A stretch of 64,000 nt of DNA, taken from positions 13,660-77,659 of the forward strand of contig NZ_JBFEGG010000007.1 in assembly GCF_047228935.1 (NCBI RefSeq), given 5' to 3'. The stretch comes from Ornithinibacillus sp047228935. GTDB taxonomy: Bacteria > Bacillota > Bacilli > Bacillales > Amphibacillaceae. The notes beneath the pieces were generated by a model, which searched no databases, was not told the origin of the DNA, and saw nothing but the letters and a program-made list of their open reading frames with translations. This document shows, in pieces, positions 35,605 through 44,557 of this stretch. The translations under genes were made by a program, and so were the position numbers. The number at the start of each line of letters is the position of its first letter. Within the stretch, counting starts at the first letter, position 1.

Positions 35605-36633
35605 TTATTTTGCTTTTAATCGGTAATAGACATGCTTAACTAAGATATACCCTATATTTTTTATCGTTTTATTCGTTACTAATTCTCGGAAAAGCTTTAG
35701 TTTTTCCATAAAAGAAATATCATGATTAGATAATGCAATGCGTATAGAATCGTCTAATATCTGAATAAATAATCCCCTATCTAAAGAGGTATTCTCATTT
35801 GCGTTCCATCGCTTCATTTTATTAATCGTTTGAATCACTGTCTCTTTACTTCTGATCTTTGCACCATAATTATGTACAAAAAATTCATTATAAGCTAGTA
35901 ATTCCTCATCTGTAAAATGAATCCCATAATACGCTAAAAGTCCTCCGCGGATTTTAGAGATTAGTTCCTTCCGTTTCTGAAGCTTCTCTTCATTGGACTT
36001 TTTCGTTATATTTTCATGCCCAGTTCGATAATAAAGTAGAAACTCGGGTAAAATCGTGAGCTTTCCAACTTTCGAAAGCTGCGTCCATAGTTCATAATCT
36101 TGTGCTACAAAAAATTCTTCATTATACGTGATATTGTGTTTTTTTAATGTCTCCAATCGAATGGCAGAAGATGGGTTGGAAATTGGACTAAAGTATAATA
36201 GCTTGATCCTCATTGCTTCTGGTGAAGTGAAAGTTGGTGCTATTTTCTTTTCCGAAGAGCCAGTAAAGCGAATATAGTTCGTGCCAATTGCATCTATATC
36301 ATGATGGGATTCTAAATATTCTACTTGCTTCTCTACTCGATTTGGCAAGGCAATATCATCAGAATCCATGATCATCATATATTTTCCTTTAGCTTCTTTT
36401 AGTCCGATATTTCTCGTATATGGAATTCCCATATTCTGCGGATTGTGAATAAGCCTAATTCTATTGTCATCATATTGTTCAATCAGATGAACTGTGTTAT
36501 CTGTAGAGCCATCATTGACCAACAAAATCTCCATGTTCTTATAGGTCTGATTCAAAATACTCTCCAAGGAGTCTTTAATATACTTTTCACAATTGTATAC
36601 TGGCATAAAAACCGTTACGAAAGGTGAATCCAT
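35605..36633 (-). CDS. GT2-family glycosyltransferase B
   Basis: A 342-residue enzyme with PFVTVFMPVYNCEKYIKDSL, ILLVNDGSTDNTVHLIEQY, NPQNMGIPYTRNIGLKEAKG, MIMDSDDIALPNR (DxD site) and FFVAQDYELWTQLSKVGKL (the QDYELW acceptor motif). These mark a GT2 transferase of the exopolysaccharide type. It follows the PssE-type gene by 25 nt and is the last gene before a terminator. It would add one sugar of the repeat unit on the cytoplasmic face; donor and linkage cannot be read from the sequence. Confidence 0.9.
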   Translation of the reverse strand: MDSPFVTVFMPVYNCEKYIKDSLESILNQTYKNMEILLVNDGSTDNTVHLIEQYDDNRIRLIHNPQNMGIPYTRNIGLKEAKGKYMMIMDSDDIALPNRVEKQVEYLESHHDIDAIGTNYIRFTGSSEKKIAPTFTSPEAMRIKLLYFSPISNPSSAIRLETLKKHNITYNEEFFVAQDYELWTQLSKVGKLTILPEFLLYYRTGHENITKKSNEEKLQKRKELISKIRGGLLAYYGIHFTDEELLAYNEFFVHNYGAKIRSKETVIQTINKMKRWNANENTSLDRGLFIQILDDSIRIALSNHDISFMEKLKLFRELVTNKTIKNIGYILVKHVYYRLKAK

Positions 36634-36658
36634 GTCTTACACCTCTATGCTGATATAA

Positions 36659-37138
36659 TCAGTTGTTATCAATAAATTCTTTTAATAGTCCTAGCATTTT
36701 CTCTTTTTGGGATACAAATGGCTTTGGCTCAAATTCATTTAAAGCCTCTATCACATCCTCCATTTTATCCCCATCATTCCATGTCAAAATATGACCAGCA
36801 GATTCAAAAGCTTGAACTAGTTCAAGCTGATGGTCATCATTATGCTCTCCATATTCTTTTAAACGCGGTGCAGCAATAACTTTTTTTCCCTTCTTGAGTC
36901 CAGTTATAACAGAGCCTGTACCAGCGTGAGTAATAATAATTCGAGCTTCATCATATAATTTATCCATTTCATCATAACTAACAAAAGGTTTTAAGGTTAA
37001 ATAATCACTACTGAATTTCGTATGACCATTTTGTACCAAGATTTCATCATCCACTTTACCCTCTTTTTTAATACGTTCAACCTCTTCTAAGAGACGAGGA
37101 AATGGAAGTTCATGTGTTCCTAACAATACCAGTATCAA
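36659..37138 (-). CDS. PssE/CpsG/Alg13-type glycosyltransferase catalytic subunit
   Basis: A 159-residue protein matching the C-terminal half of GT28-type glycosyltransferases: MILVLLGTHELPFPRLLEEV, YDEARIIITHAGTGSVITGL (donor-binding loop), KKVIAAPRLKEYGEHNDDHQ. In such split enzymes this catalytic half is recruited to the membrane by the PssD/Alg14 half, encoded immediately upstream. Its TTG start at 37138 overlaps the preceding stop by 4 nt, and GGGGGG lies inside the preceding gene, so translation is coupled. It probably adds the second sugar of the lipid-linked unit. Confidence 0.9.
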   Translation of the reverse strand: MILVLLGTHELPFPRLLEEVERIKKEGKVDDEILVQNGHTKFSSDYLTLKPFVSYDEMDKLYDEARIIITHAGTGSVITGLKKGKKVIAAPRLKEYGEHNDDHQLELVQAFESAGHILTWNDGDKMEDVIEALNEFEPKPFVSQKEKMLGLLKEFIDNN

Positions 37139-37608
37139 TAGATTGTCCCCCCATATACTGCTTTAGGATAGAACTCTTTCATCGATTCCCATTGGATGAT
37201 AAATAAGTCGGCAATAGGATAGATCATTCTTCCAGACAAAGTAGGACTTTTTGATTTCGCAAAACTTTCGATAAAAATGACCTTTTTTCTAAACAACTTT
37301 GCAATATAACACATCGGAACAGCAGTATGAGCGCCAGTCGTAATGATAATATCAGGTTTCTCACGCAGGAATATCATTAATGATTTTATAATGTTATAGG
37401 AAAATTTGAATAGATAGCGAAAAAGATAATTTCTTGCACCATACACAAGGAATGATACAGGATATTTATCTTTTAACTTTAACGTAACATCGGTCTTCTC
37501 TGTAACCAGATGATAATCATATTCTTTAAATAATTCTTCCAGCGATAGAAGTTGAGTCAAATGACCCCCCACTGAAGAAATCATTAGGAGTTTTTTCTTT
37601 TGCTTCAT
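37135..37608 (-). CDS. PssD/CpsF/Alg14-type membrane-recruiting subunit
   Basis: A 157-residue partner of the downstream PssE-type subunit. It has the Alg14 pattern: KKLLMISSVGGHLTQLLSLE, YHLVTEKTD, LREKPDIIITTGAHTAVPMC, KKVIFIESFAKSKSPTLSGR, and LFIIQWESMKEFYPKAVYGG. A hydrophobic segment (about 60-85) is the likely membrane contact. I chose ATG 37608 (GGAG 8 nt upstream) over the frame start at 37707, whose 33 extra residues show no family match. It lies about 130 nt after the wzy-type gene. Confidence 0.9.
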   Translation of the reverse strand: MKQKKKLLMISSVGGHLTQLLSLEELFKEYDYHLVTEKTDVTLKLKDKYPVSFLVYGARNYLFRYLFKFSYNIIKSLMIFLREKPDIIITTGAHTAVPMCYIAKLFRKKVIFIESFAKSKSPTLSGRMIYPIADLFIIQWESMKEFYPKAVYGGTIY

Positions 37609-37740
37609 GGTAAATGCTCCAATCCGTTCGCAGGCGACAAAGTTAAACCTAGCTATCCCCACATTATGTATGTATGCTTTGATATCATTCTTATTATAAC
37701 AAAGCATACACTGTGAAACCTAATTTATCAATCATCATAA

Positions 37741-39108
37741 TTATAATAAGTTATCTTTTGGATACGCACTAATAACCAACAGATATGCATAGAAAATGGC
37801 AAAATAAATTCCTGATGCAGGGTTTAGTAAAATATGACCTGCAAAAGCGGCAATTCCAAGACTTAAACAGACTGCTACACCTACCATAAGTAAGGTCGGT
37901 GTAATTTGTTTCAATCTATATTTTATAAAGGAATAGAGTACTCTAATTCCAAAATATAGTAATGGAAGGAATAATAAAATGCTTCCTAAAATACCATAGC
38001 TGTAATACCAATCAAAGTAGTCAATTTCAATGATTTTTAAGCTTTCTTCATAGTTACCACCTGGACCCATTCCTAAAATCTTTTGTGAGGTTGGTGCAAC
38101 TGCCCAGTCTTCTTGAATATCAGCTAAATATCGATCACGACCACTTAATAAACGCTGTGGAAGGTTTTCCGTATCTAATTCATATTCAGGCTCTTTTTCT
38201 ACTGAGTCATCCTCATCAATTGGTACTTCTGGGTCAACTGGAACTTCTTTGTAATAGCTAATATTGATATTTTCGCCTGCAGGTGAAGCAGGTAGATATA
38301 CAAATAATAGTACGGTTGACACTGCTAATATTAGGACGTTTGCCCATCCTTTCTTAGTAAACAACGCATATATTAAAGCGATTACCGTACCAATAGTAAG
38401 TGGTATTAATGCTCCACCAATACCCACTTTAGTCCCGATTTCTTGCATAGCCCAAGCAACTAATAGAATGAATGGTGCGAGAAGATATTTCTTCTTCACA
38501 TCTTTCGTATTAAGAACGTACAGTAACATTCCAGAAAACCCGATTGCTAACAATGCTCCTAAATCATTTGCTGAGTAAAACCAGCCAGAATGTCCTTCAG
38601 TTGGGAAGAAATCCCATTTTTCGTATCTTTCATAGCTCTGTTTACCAGTACCTGTTAATACAGCCATTAACATTACCAAACTGATAATGACAAAGTTAAT
38701 AAACATATTACGTTGGACAATTTTTTGCCAGTCCATCTTTTTGGAAAGAGATAAAAACACTGCTGCATACACAATTAACATTTCGACGACATAGGCTGAT
38801 TTAACAGCATACGTGAATTCCTGCATTAAATTATATGGATCTTTTATCATATAATTATTAATCGTATGAATCACCATAAAAATCCCTAGGAATACTACAT
38901 ATATAGTTGTTCCCCATCTAATTTTCTTGTTTGGGTAAAGCAATAAATATACAAATCCTACCACCATAATCAATGCTCGTACAATGGTTGATACGGATGT
39001 ACCAAAGTAAGATACAAGGTCTAAAAATGGTTGAAGTAATATATAAATAAGGAAGAATATTTCTATTTTATTTGTAATTTTCTGCCAATAGTTCCCATTT
39101 GTGTTCAT
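37741..39108 (-). CDS. O-antigen ligase/polymerase (Wzy)-like membrane protein
   Basis: A 455-residue protein with about 10-11 membrane helices and one large hydrophilic loop (about 275-345) containing SGRDRYLADIQEDW and KILGMGPGGNYEE, the arrangement of Wzy polymerases and O-antigen ligases. FFPTEGHSGWFYSANDLGAL in the middle is a typical conserved patch. It would polymerise the flipped repeat units outside the membrane. AGGAGG lies just upstream of ATG 39108. It starts the second transcription unit of the locus, after the terminator that follows ugd. Confidence 0.85.
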   Translation of the reverse strand: MNTNGNYWQKITNKIEIFFLIYILLQPFLDLVSYFGTSVSTIVRALIMVVGFVYLLLYPNKKIRWGTTIYVVFLGIFMVIHTINNYMIKDPYNLMQEFTYAVKSAYVVEMLIVYAAVFLSLSKKMDWQKIVQRNMFINFVIISLVMLMAVLTGTGKQSYERYEKWDFFPTEGHSGWFYSANDLGALLAIGFSGMLLYVLNTKDVKKKYLLAPFILLVAWAMQEIGTKVGIGGALIPLTIGTVIALIYALFTKKGWANVLILAVSTVLLFVYLPASPAGENINISYYKEVPVDPEVPIDEDDSVEKEPEYELDTENLPQRLLSGRDRYLADIQEDWAVAPTSQKILGMGPGGNYEESLKIIEIDYFDWYYSYGILGSILLFLPLLYFGIRVLYSFIKYRLKQITPTLLMVGVAVCLSLGIAAFAGHILLNPASGIYFAIFYAYLLVISAYPKDNLL

Positions 39109-39291
39109 CTAACTTCCTCCTGTTTATCTCTCGCCCTTATGATTTCTCTTTTTCATTAGATACATTCATTATTTCAATTTCGAATACATACTCCGTTATT
39201 ATACAACGAATTACGCTAAATTTCGAGGATTTCTACTATCAATATTTATAAATTCTCTTTCACATTTCACCCAATATAACTAGTCGCAAAC

Positions 39292-39337
39292 AAAAAACAC
39301 TTCAACACCCTCTATTAGCGGTTTTGAAGTGTTTTTT
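39292..39337 (-). terminator. Rho-independent terminator after ugd
   Basis: On the minus strand AAACACTTCAA/TTGAAGTGTTT closes a hairpin followed by T-rich sequence. Confidence 0.85.
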
Positions 39338-39346
39338 TAAATAGTA

Positions 39347-40657
39347 TTAATTATTAATTTCGGACGGTCTTCCAATGGAATAGTATTCTATTCCTAAAGA
39401 AGTTGCATCTTGTACATTAAAACAATTTCTACCATCAAAAATAATAGGATTCTTTAGTTTTACTTTGTAATTTTCTAAACCAAACGTTATGAAATCTTTC
39501 CATTCCGTTAAAATTACTAGACAGTCTGCTCCTTCAACTGCAGATTCAATACTATCTTGGAATTGTACTTCTGAAGGAATTACTTTTTTCGCATTATCCA
39601 TCGCTACCGGATCATATGCCTTCACATTTACTCCTTCTTGGATTAATGCTTTAGAAACAGGAATAGAAGGTGCTTCACGCATATCATCTGTATTCGGTTT
39701 GAATGAAAGACCTAACAATGCAATATTTAATCCGTTTAATGAACCAAAGCGTTTCTTAAGCTTGTCAATGATAATCCGTTTTTGATTTTCATTCACGTCT
39801 ACAACGCTCTGTAATATAGGCATTTGATAGTTTACACTTTTTCCAATGGATATTAAAGCATTCGTATCTTTAGGGAAGCAAGAGCCTCCATAGCCGATTC
39901 CAGCATTTAAGAAAAATTCCCCGATGCGCTTATCCATTCCCATTCCTTTCGTAACATTCTCAATGTTTGCTCCTAAATGCTCGCAAAGGTTGGCAATTTC
40001 ATTGATAAAACTAATTTTAGTTGCGAGAAATGCGTTTGATGCATATTTAATCATCTCTGCACTTCTTAGGTCTGTTTTTAAAATTGGAATACCGAATGGC
40101 TTATTAACTTCTTCGATTTTCTCTAGTGCATCTTGATTTTCTGAACCAATCACGATTCGGTCACCATGGAAGGTATCATGTACTGCTGACCCTTGGCGTA
40201 AAAATTCTGGGTTGGATACAATTTGAATCGATACATTATGTTTAAGGCGACTTGTAATATAGTCACGAATATATTCATTTGTACCAATAGGAACTGTACT
40301 CTTTATCACAATAATAGCATCATTCTTTAAATGCTCTCCTATGCTGTCTCCTGCGGCGTGAATATAGCGTAAATCTGCTGAGCCATCTTCGGATTGTGGT
40401 GTACCAACACCTATATAAATAGCTTCTTTATCTTTTAGTCCTTCTTCATAACTTGTTGTAAAGTTAATTCTTCCATTATCTATATTTTTACGTAATAGCT
40501 CTTCTAATCCTTCTTCATAGATTGGAGACTTACCACTACGTAATAGGTCTACTTTTGCTTCATCTATATCAAGACATGTAACCTCGTGCCCGATTTCAGC
40601 TAGGGAAACACCGGTAACAAGGCCAACATAGCCTGTCCCAATTACTGCGATTTTCAT
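39347..40657 (-). CDS. ugd: UDP-glucose 6-dehydrogenase
   Basis: Oxidises UDP-glucose to UDP-glucuronate with NAD in the cytoplasm. The 436-residue protein opens with the dinucleotide fold KIAVIGTGYVGLVTGVSLAE and carries YIGVGTPQSEDGSADLRYI, SNPEFLRQGSAVHDTFHGDR, the catalytic Cys in GIGYGGSCFPKDTNAL, and LSFKPNTDDMREAPSI. Its ATG overlaps the gtaB stop by 4 nt (ATGA), so translation is coupled and substrate is supplied by GtaB. Together they imply a glucuronate-containing polymer, as in teichuronic acid (TuaD). The protein could equally be called TuaD; I use ugd because the tua cluster itself is not conserved here. Confidence 0.95.
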   Translation of the reverse strand: MKIAVIGTGYVGLVTGVSLAEIGHEVTCLDIDEAKVDLLRSGKSPIYEEGLEELLRKNIDNGRINFTTSYEEGLKDKEAIYIGVGTPQSEDGSADLRYIHAAGDSIGEHLKNDAIIVIKSTVPIGTNEYIRDYITSRLKHNVSIQIVSNPEFLRQGSAVHDTFHGDRIVIGSENQDALEKIEEVNKPFGIPILKTDLRSAEMIKYASNAFLATKISFINEIANLCEHLGANIENVTKGMGMDKRIGEFFLNAGIGYGGSCFPKDTNALISIGKSVNYQMPILQSVVDVNENQKRIIIDKLKKRFGSLNGLNIALLGLSFKPNTDDMREAPSIPVSKALIQEGVNVKAYDPVAMDNAKKVIPSEVQFQDSIESAVEGADCLVILTEWKDFITFGLENYKVKLKNPIIFDGRNCFNVQDATSLGIEYYSIGRPSEINN

Positions 40658-41553
40658 TGAAGCTTCCTCCCATTAGTTTTACTACTGTATAGTTGTTCAA
40701 TATAAGCAAATACATCATCTTTTAAATCATCACGTTCTAAAGCGAAGTCTAGAGTAGCTTTGACGAATCCAAGTTTATTTCCGATATCAAATCGCTTACC
40801 ATAGAAATTATACGCTAATACTGGCTGAATGTTATTCAACTTAGCGATTGCATCGGTTAATTGAATTTCATCACTCTTACCAGGCGGTAAGTCTTCCAAG
40901 ATTGCAAAGATTTCCGGTGTTAAGATATACCTTCCCATAATTGCTAAATTAGATGGCGCATTCTCAACAGAAGGTTTTTCCACTAATGACTTTACTACGA
41001 CGGTATGCGGGTCATCTGCATGTATTTCTTTCGGATCTATTACTCCATAGCTAGAAACCATTTCCTCAGGAACCTCTTGTACACCAACAACCGAACATTG
41101 ATGTTTATCGTAAACGTCAATTAATTGTTTTAAGCATGGTTCTTCGGATTGAACAATATCATCACCTAGAAGTACTGCAAATGGTTCGTTCCCAATAAAC
41201 CTGCTAGCTACCGAAATCGCATGCCCTAGTCCCTTAGGTTCTTTTTGTCTTATGTAATGAATGTTAGCTAAATTAGAAATTGCACGGACTTCTTCTAAAA
41301 CCTCCGTCTTCCCCTTTTTAGCTAAAGTTTCTTCTAATTCGTATGAAATATCAAAATGATCTTCAATCGCTCTTTTTCCACGACCAGAGACAATAATAAT
41401 GTCTTCTATCCCGGAAGCTACTGCTTCTTCTACAATATATTGAATAGTCGGTTTATCTACTATCGGTAACATTTCTTTTGGCTGTGCTTTAGTAGCTGGT
41501 AAAAATCTTGTCCCTAGTCCAGCTGCTGGAATTATAGCTTTTTTTACAAGCAT
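40654..41553 (-). CDS. gtaB: UTP-glucose-1-phosphate uridylyltransferase
   Basis: Makes UDP-glucose from UTP and glucose 1-phosphate. The 299-residue protein starts MLVKKAIIPAAGLGTRFLPA and continues TKAQPKEMLPIVDKP, with later FAVLLGDDIV, VEKPSVENAPSNLAIMGRYI and FDIGNKLGFVKA, all family motifs. I chose ATG 41553 (AAAGGAG upstream) instead of the frame start at 41583, which adds ten residues before the canonical N-terminus. It is the first gene of a two-gene unit with ugd. UDP-glucose may also feed glucosylation of teichoic acid. Confidence 0.95.
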   Translation of the reverse strand: MLVKKAIIPAAGLGTRFLPATKAQPKEMLPIVDKPTIQYIVEEAVASGIEDIIIVSGRGKRAIEDHFDISYELEETLAKKGKTEVLEEVRAISNLANIHYIRQKEPKGLGHAISVASRFIGNEPFAVLLGDDIVQSEEPCLKQLIDVYDKHQCSVVGVQEVPEEMVSSYGVIDPKEIHADDPHTVVVKSLVEKPSVENAPSNLAIMGRYILTPEIFAILEDLPPGKSDEIQLTDAIAKLNNIQPVLAYNFYGKRFDIGNKLGFVKATLDFALERDDLKDDVFAYIEQLYSSKTNGRKLQ

Positions 41554-41735
41554 ATTATTCTCTCCTTTTGAAAAAACTCTCACTTCACTATACTTCGGTA
41601 ATCTTTCTTATTGCTAGACTATATTATCATAGTAAAGAAAGAACTAGCAATTTTATACACATGTGTTTTTAGGAAAAACATTATTTTCTATATTGTACCA
41701 CGTGCAAACTCTTTTATGTGATATAAGCTCTTTTG

Positions 41736-41787
41736 CAAAAAAAGAAAAAGTCAACCCGCAATATATAATTTTTTAGAGGTTGACTTA
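41736..41787 (-). terminator. Rho-independent terminator after tagO copy 1
   Basis: On the minus strand AAGTCAACC/GGGTTGACTT closes a ~20-nt loop, followed by TTTCTTTTTTT. Confidence 0.8.
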
Positions 41788-41793
41788 TCACTT

Positions 41794-42837
41794 TTATTTC
41801 TTACGTCCATCAATTAAATGCAAGAGTGGTCTATACTTATCACTAATCAATCCAGTTACTTCAACGATTAATTCTACTAGTATTAGGATACCAATCAGTA
41901 GTAATGTAGACCCCCAAAGGGTAGCACGTGTAAAGATCAGTGCTGCAACTCCAAACAATGCACTTAATGTATAAATAAGAACAACTGTCTGGCGATGTGA
42001 GAATCCTAGTTTTATTAAACAGTGATGTAAATGGAACTTATCAGGAGCTGATAATGGTTTTTTCTTTACAATTCTACGGATAATTGCAAATGTCGTATCC
42101 AGAATCGGTACGCCAAGTACAATAATCGGAACTATCAATGAAAACATCGCTACATTTTTAAATAGCCCCATAACAGCTAAAACACTAATCATATAGCCTA
42201 AGAATAATGAACCACTGTCACCCATAAAGATTTTTGCCGGGTAAAAGTTAAATACTAAAAATCCTAATGTACTACCTAAGACTAATAAAGCGAGTAATGC
42301 GATTAATGGATTTCCCATCGAAAGTGCAAGACCGGATATAGTCAAAAGTGCAATAGACGATACACCTGCCGCTAATCCGTCTAAACCGTCAATTAAATTA
42401 ATTGCGTTCGTAATACCAACAATCCAAATCATTGTAATTGGTATAGCATAATATCCAAATTGTAAAACTTCTCCAGACGGTAACGTAATATAGTCAATTT
42501 GAATACCACCAACTACCGTAATGGTGGCTGCTATTATTTGACCAGCTAATTTAGTACGCGGAGATATTTCTTTAATATCGTCAAGAACACCAATAGACAC
42601 AATAATTAGGGCACCAGTTATAACTGGCCAAGCCTGTATGGTGTCAGGTAAAAAGACTAAAACTCCGGCCAAGAAGCTGACCACGATAGCTAACCCACCT
42701 AGTCTTGGCATTACCTTTTGATGAACTTTTCTACTATTGGGGTGGTCGACAGCCCCGATTTTAAATGCAAACTTTTTTACGATTGGGGTTAATATTAGTG
42801 ATAAAACAAATGTAATGACTAGTGCAATTATAGTCAT
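41794..42837 (-). CDS. tagO: Undecaprenyl-phosphate GlcNAc-1-phosphate transferase, copy 1 (TagO/WecA family)
   Basis: Starts lipid-linked polymer synthesis by moving GlcNAc-1-P from UDP-GlcNAc to undecaprenyl phosphate at the inner face. The 347-residue, ~11-helix protein has MPRLGGLAIV, AINLIDGLDGLAAGVSSIAL (metal-binding DGLDG), NFYPAKIFMGDSGSLFLGYM and KFHLHHCLIKLGFSHRQ with the conserved HxHH. I chose ATG 42837 (GGAGG just upstream) over 42858. It is downstream of a second copy of the same family and upstream of gtaB. It may initiate wall teichoic acid, the locus polymer, or both. Confidence 0.93.
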   Translation of the reverse strand: MTIIALVITFVLSLILTPIVKKFAFKIGAVDHPNSRKVHQKVMPRLGGLAIVVSFLAGVLVFLPDTIQAWPVITGALIIVSIGVLDDIKEISPRTKLAGQIIAATITVVGGIQIDYITLPSGEVLQFGYYAIPITMIWIVGITNAINLIDGLDGLAAGVSSIALLTISGLALSMGNPLIALLALLVLGSTLGFLVFNFYPAKIFMGDSGSLFLGYMISVLAVMGLFKNVAMFSLIVPIIVLGVPILDTTFAIIRRIVKKKPLSAPDKFHLHHCLIKLGFSHRQTVVLIYTLSALFGVAALIFTRATLWGSTLLLIGILILVELIVEVTGLISDKYRPLLHLIDGRKK

Positions 42838-43186
42838 TTTTGATCCTCCTAAACTCATGACAGTTATTCACAGCATTGCTAATCTATTAGACGAAAAACA
42901 CATTTTAAAAGTTTCATTGTTTAATATTTTTCCTATCTCATTATAAGGAAATTTTTTAAAAAAGCAATATGTTATATAAATTTGGGACAGACTTTTGGTT
43001 GGGACAGGGGGACAGGTTCCTTGTCCCTGGGACAAGGAACCTGTCCCCCTGTCCCAAAAAGCAATGTGTGATAAAAATTAAGTGTTGGACGCTGCCATTT
43101 ATAATACTTCTTATGATACCTATTTTTTCTGACGGTTGAACCTAAAATTATTGAGCCTCAAAAAAAGCAACCCTAATTTTTGTGTG
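42838..43186. other. Intergenic region between the tagO paralogues
   Basis: About 350 nt. It contains REP pair F at 43001-43055 and the terminator of tagO copy 2, and must include the promoter of copy 1. A partial GGGACAG at 42983 precedes the REP pair, perhaps the remains of another unit. No coding sequence seen. Confidence 0.55.
43001..43055. repeat. REP palindrome pair (BIME-like), copy F
   Basis: A 55-nt inverted pair of the REP unit, nearly identical to copies A and D although about 25 kb from the RAYT gene. Confidence 0.9.
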
Positions 43187-43197
43187 TTAGGATTGCT
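43161..43197 (-). terminator. Rho-independent terminator overlapping the stop of tagO copy 2
   Basis: On the minus strand AGCAATCCTAA/TTAGGGTTGCT with T7. The 5' arm contains the stop codon of the gene. Confidence 0.85.
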
Positions 43198-44275
43198 GTT
43201 TGTTTTGCCTTCTTTCACCAAAAAGTTTTTTCATCAACCGAAGTACTGGACGTTGACCTTTACCAACTAAGCCTACAAGTTCTGCAAAGAGGTGTAGTAA
43301 AAACCAGATGATAAAAGCAATAATTAAATTAAATCCTAAACCTGAATTGGAAAAAGTAATAGCCAAGGCACCAAATATAATACTAAACCCGTATATAATT
43401 AAAACCGTTGTCCGATGACTGAATCCAGCTGCAAGTAGTTGATGGTGAATATGTTTTTTATCAGCGCTCATAACTTTCTCACCGTTTAAAAGTCTTCGTA
43501 TGATGGCAAAAATAGTATCGAATATCGGAACAGCTAATATGATAATCGGAATAATAAAACTGAATAATGTTACATTTTTAAATAAACCTAAAATCGATAT
43601 AACAGAAATCATGTAACCGAGAAATAAGGAACCTGTATCTCCCATATAGACTTTCGCTGGGTGAAAATTGTGAAATAAGAAGCCGAGATTACTTCCTATT
43701 AGCGCAACAGCTAAAAAGACTACAAGTATTTCTTGGTCCATTATCGCCATTATAAGAATACTAATAAGTGCGATCGTTGATACCCCAGATGCAAGGCCGT
43801 CCAATCCGTCGATTAGATTAATTGCATTAGTTATTCCTACTATCCATAAGAACGTAATAACAATACTAAAAGGGCCAGCCAGATCGATTACGCCAAAAAA
43901 TGGTAACGTAATCTTTTCGATAATTAGGCCAGATGTGATTAATATCGTTGCTGGTATTAACTGTCCAGCAAGCTTTAATATAGGTTTTATCTGGTATTTA
44001 TCATCAAATAATCCAGTTATTACAATAATAATTGCACCGATACTAATTTCAAGGAAATATTCATGGCTTGGACTCAAATAAATCAATCCTAGACAGGTTC
44101 CAATAAATATGGCTAAACCACCTAGTCTGGGGGTAGGGTTTTTATGGACTTTTCGGTAATTAGGTAAATCAATAATATTCCATTTGAAAGCAAGTTTTTT
44201 TATTGGATATACCAATAGCAGTGTTGAAATTAGGGAAATGAAAAATGCAATAATAAGATCCGCTGTGTTAATCAT
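43187..44275 (-). CDS. Undecaprenyl-phosphate GlcNAc-1-phosphate transferase, copy 2 (TagO/WecA family)
   Basis: A 362-residue paralogue of the next gene downstream with the same motifs: TPRLGGLAIFIG, NAINLIDGLDGLASGVSTIA, NFHPAKVYMGDTGSLFLGYM and KKHIHHQLLAAGFSHRTTV. It has about 11 helices. GAGG lies 6 nt before ATG 44275. Its own terminator and REP pair F separate it from copy 1, so each can be controlled independently. Two initiating enzymes suggest two lipid-linked polymers, for example wall teichoic acid and the pyruvylated secondary wall polymer or the capsule. Which copy serves which is unknown. Confidence 0.92.
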   Translation of the reverse strand: MINTADLIIAFFISLISTLLLVYPIKKLAFKWNIIDLPNYRKVHKNPTPRLGGLAIFIGTCLGLIYLSPSHEYFLEISIGAIIIVITGLFDDKYQIKPILKLAGQLIPATILITSGLIIEKITLPFFGVIDLAGPFSIVITFLWIVGITNAINLIDGLDGLASGVSTIALISILIMAIMDQEILVVFLAVALIGSNLGFLFHNFHPAKVYMGDTGSLFLGYMISVISILGLFKNVTLFSFIIPIIILAVPIFDTIFAIIRRLLNGEKVMSADKKHIHHQLLAAGFSHRTTVLIIYGFSIIFGALAITFSNSGLGFNLIIAFIIWFLLHLFAELVGLVGKGQRPVLRLMKKLFGERRQNKQQS

Positions 44276-44426
44276 ACTAAACCTCTTTTATCTTTTTAAT
44301 AGTCACCTTATTATATATTATGTAACACTTTCCTAATTTTAAAGGATATATCCATATTAAACAAGCTAGAAATTAGAAGAACAGAATTGATGCAAATTTC
44401 TTTCCCATCTACGTCCCCTATTCGTT

Positions 44427-44540
44427 CTATATTCTCACATATTGTTCGTTTTGGAAGCTCTTACGGATGGTGTAGATTATGATTGGAAAAAATAATACAT
44501 ATAATACTATTCTAAGTTTGGAATTTCTTTTTCTTTTCAT
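44427..44540 (-). CDS. Small single-pass membrane protein (37 aa)
   Basis: A reading frame starting at ATG 44540 encodes MKRKRNSKLRIVLYVLFFPI then IIYTIRKSFQNEQYVRI. It has a strongly basic N-terminus, one membrane helix (about 11-24) and a basic tail. AAGGGAG lies 6-7 nt before the ATG. It begins 17 nt after the GDPD stop, so it is probably co-transcribed with that gene. Function and family not recognised; it could also be a chance frame, but the ribosome site and helix favour a real gene. Confidence 0.5.
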   Translation of the reverse strand: MKRKRNSKLRIVLYVLFFPIIIYTIRKSFQNEQYVRI

Positions 44541-44557
44541 ATAAATCTCCCTTTTCA

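Noticed and set aside
38264..38578. 104-codon plus-strand frame inside the wzy-like gene
   Set aside because: Antisense shadow without motif or ribosome site.
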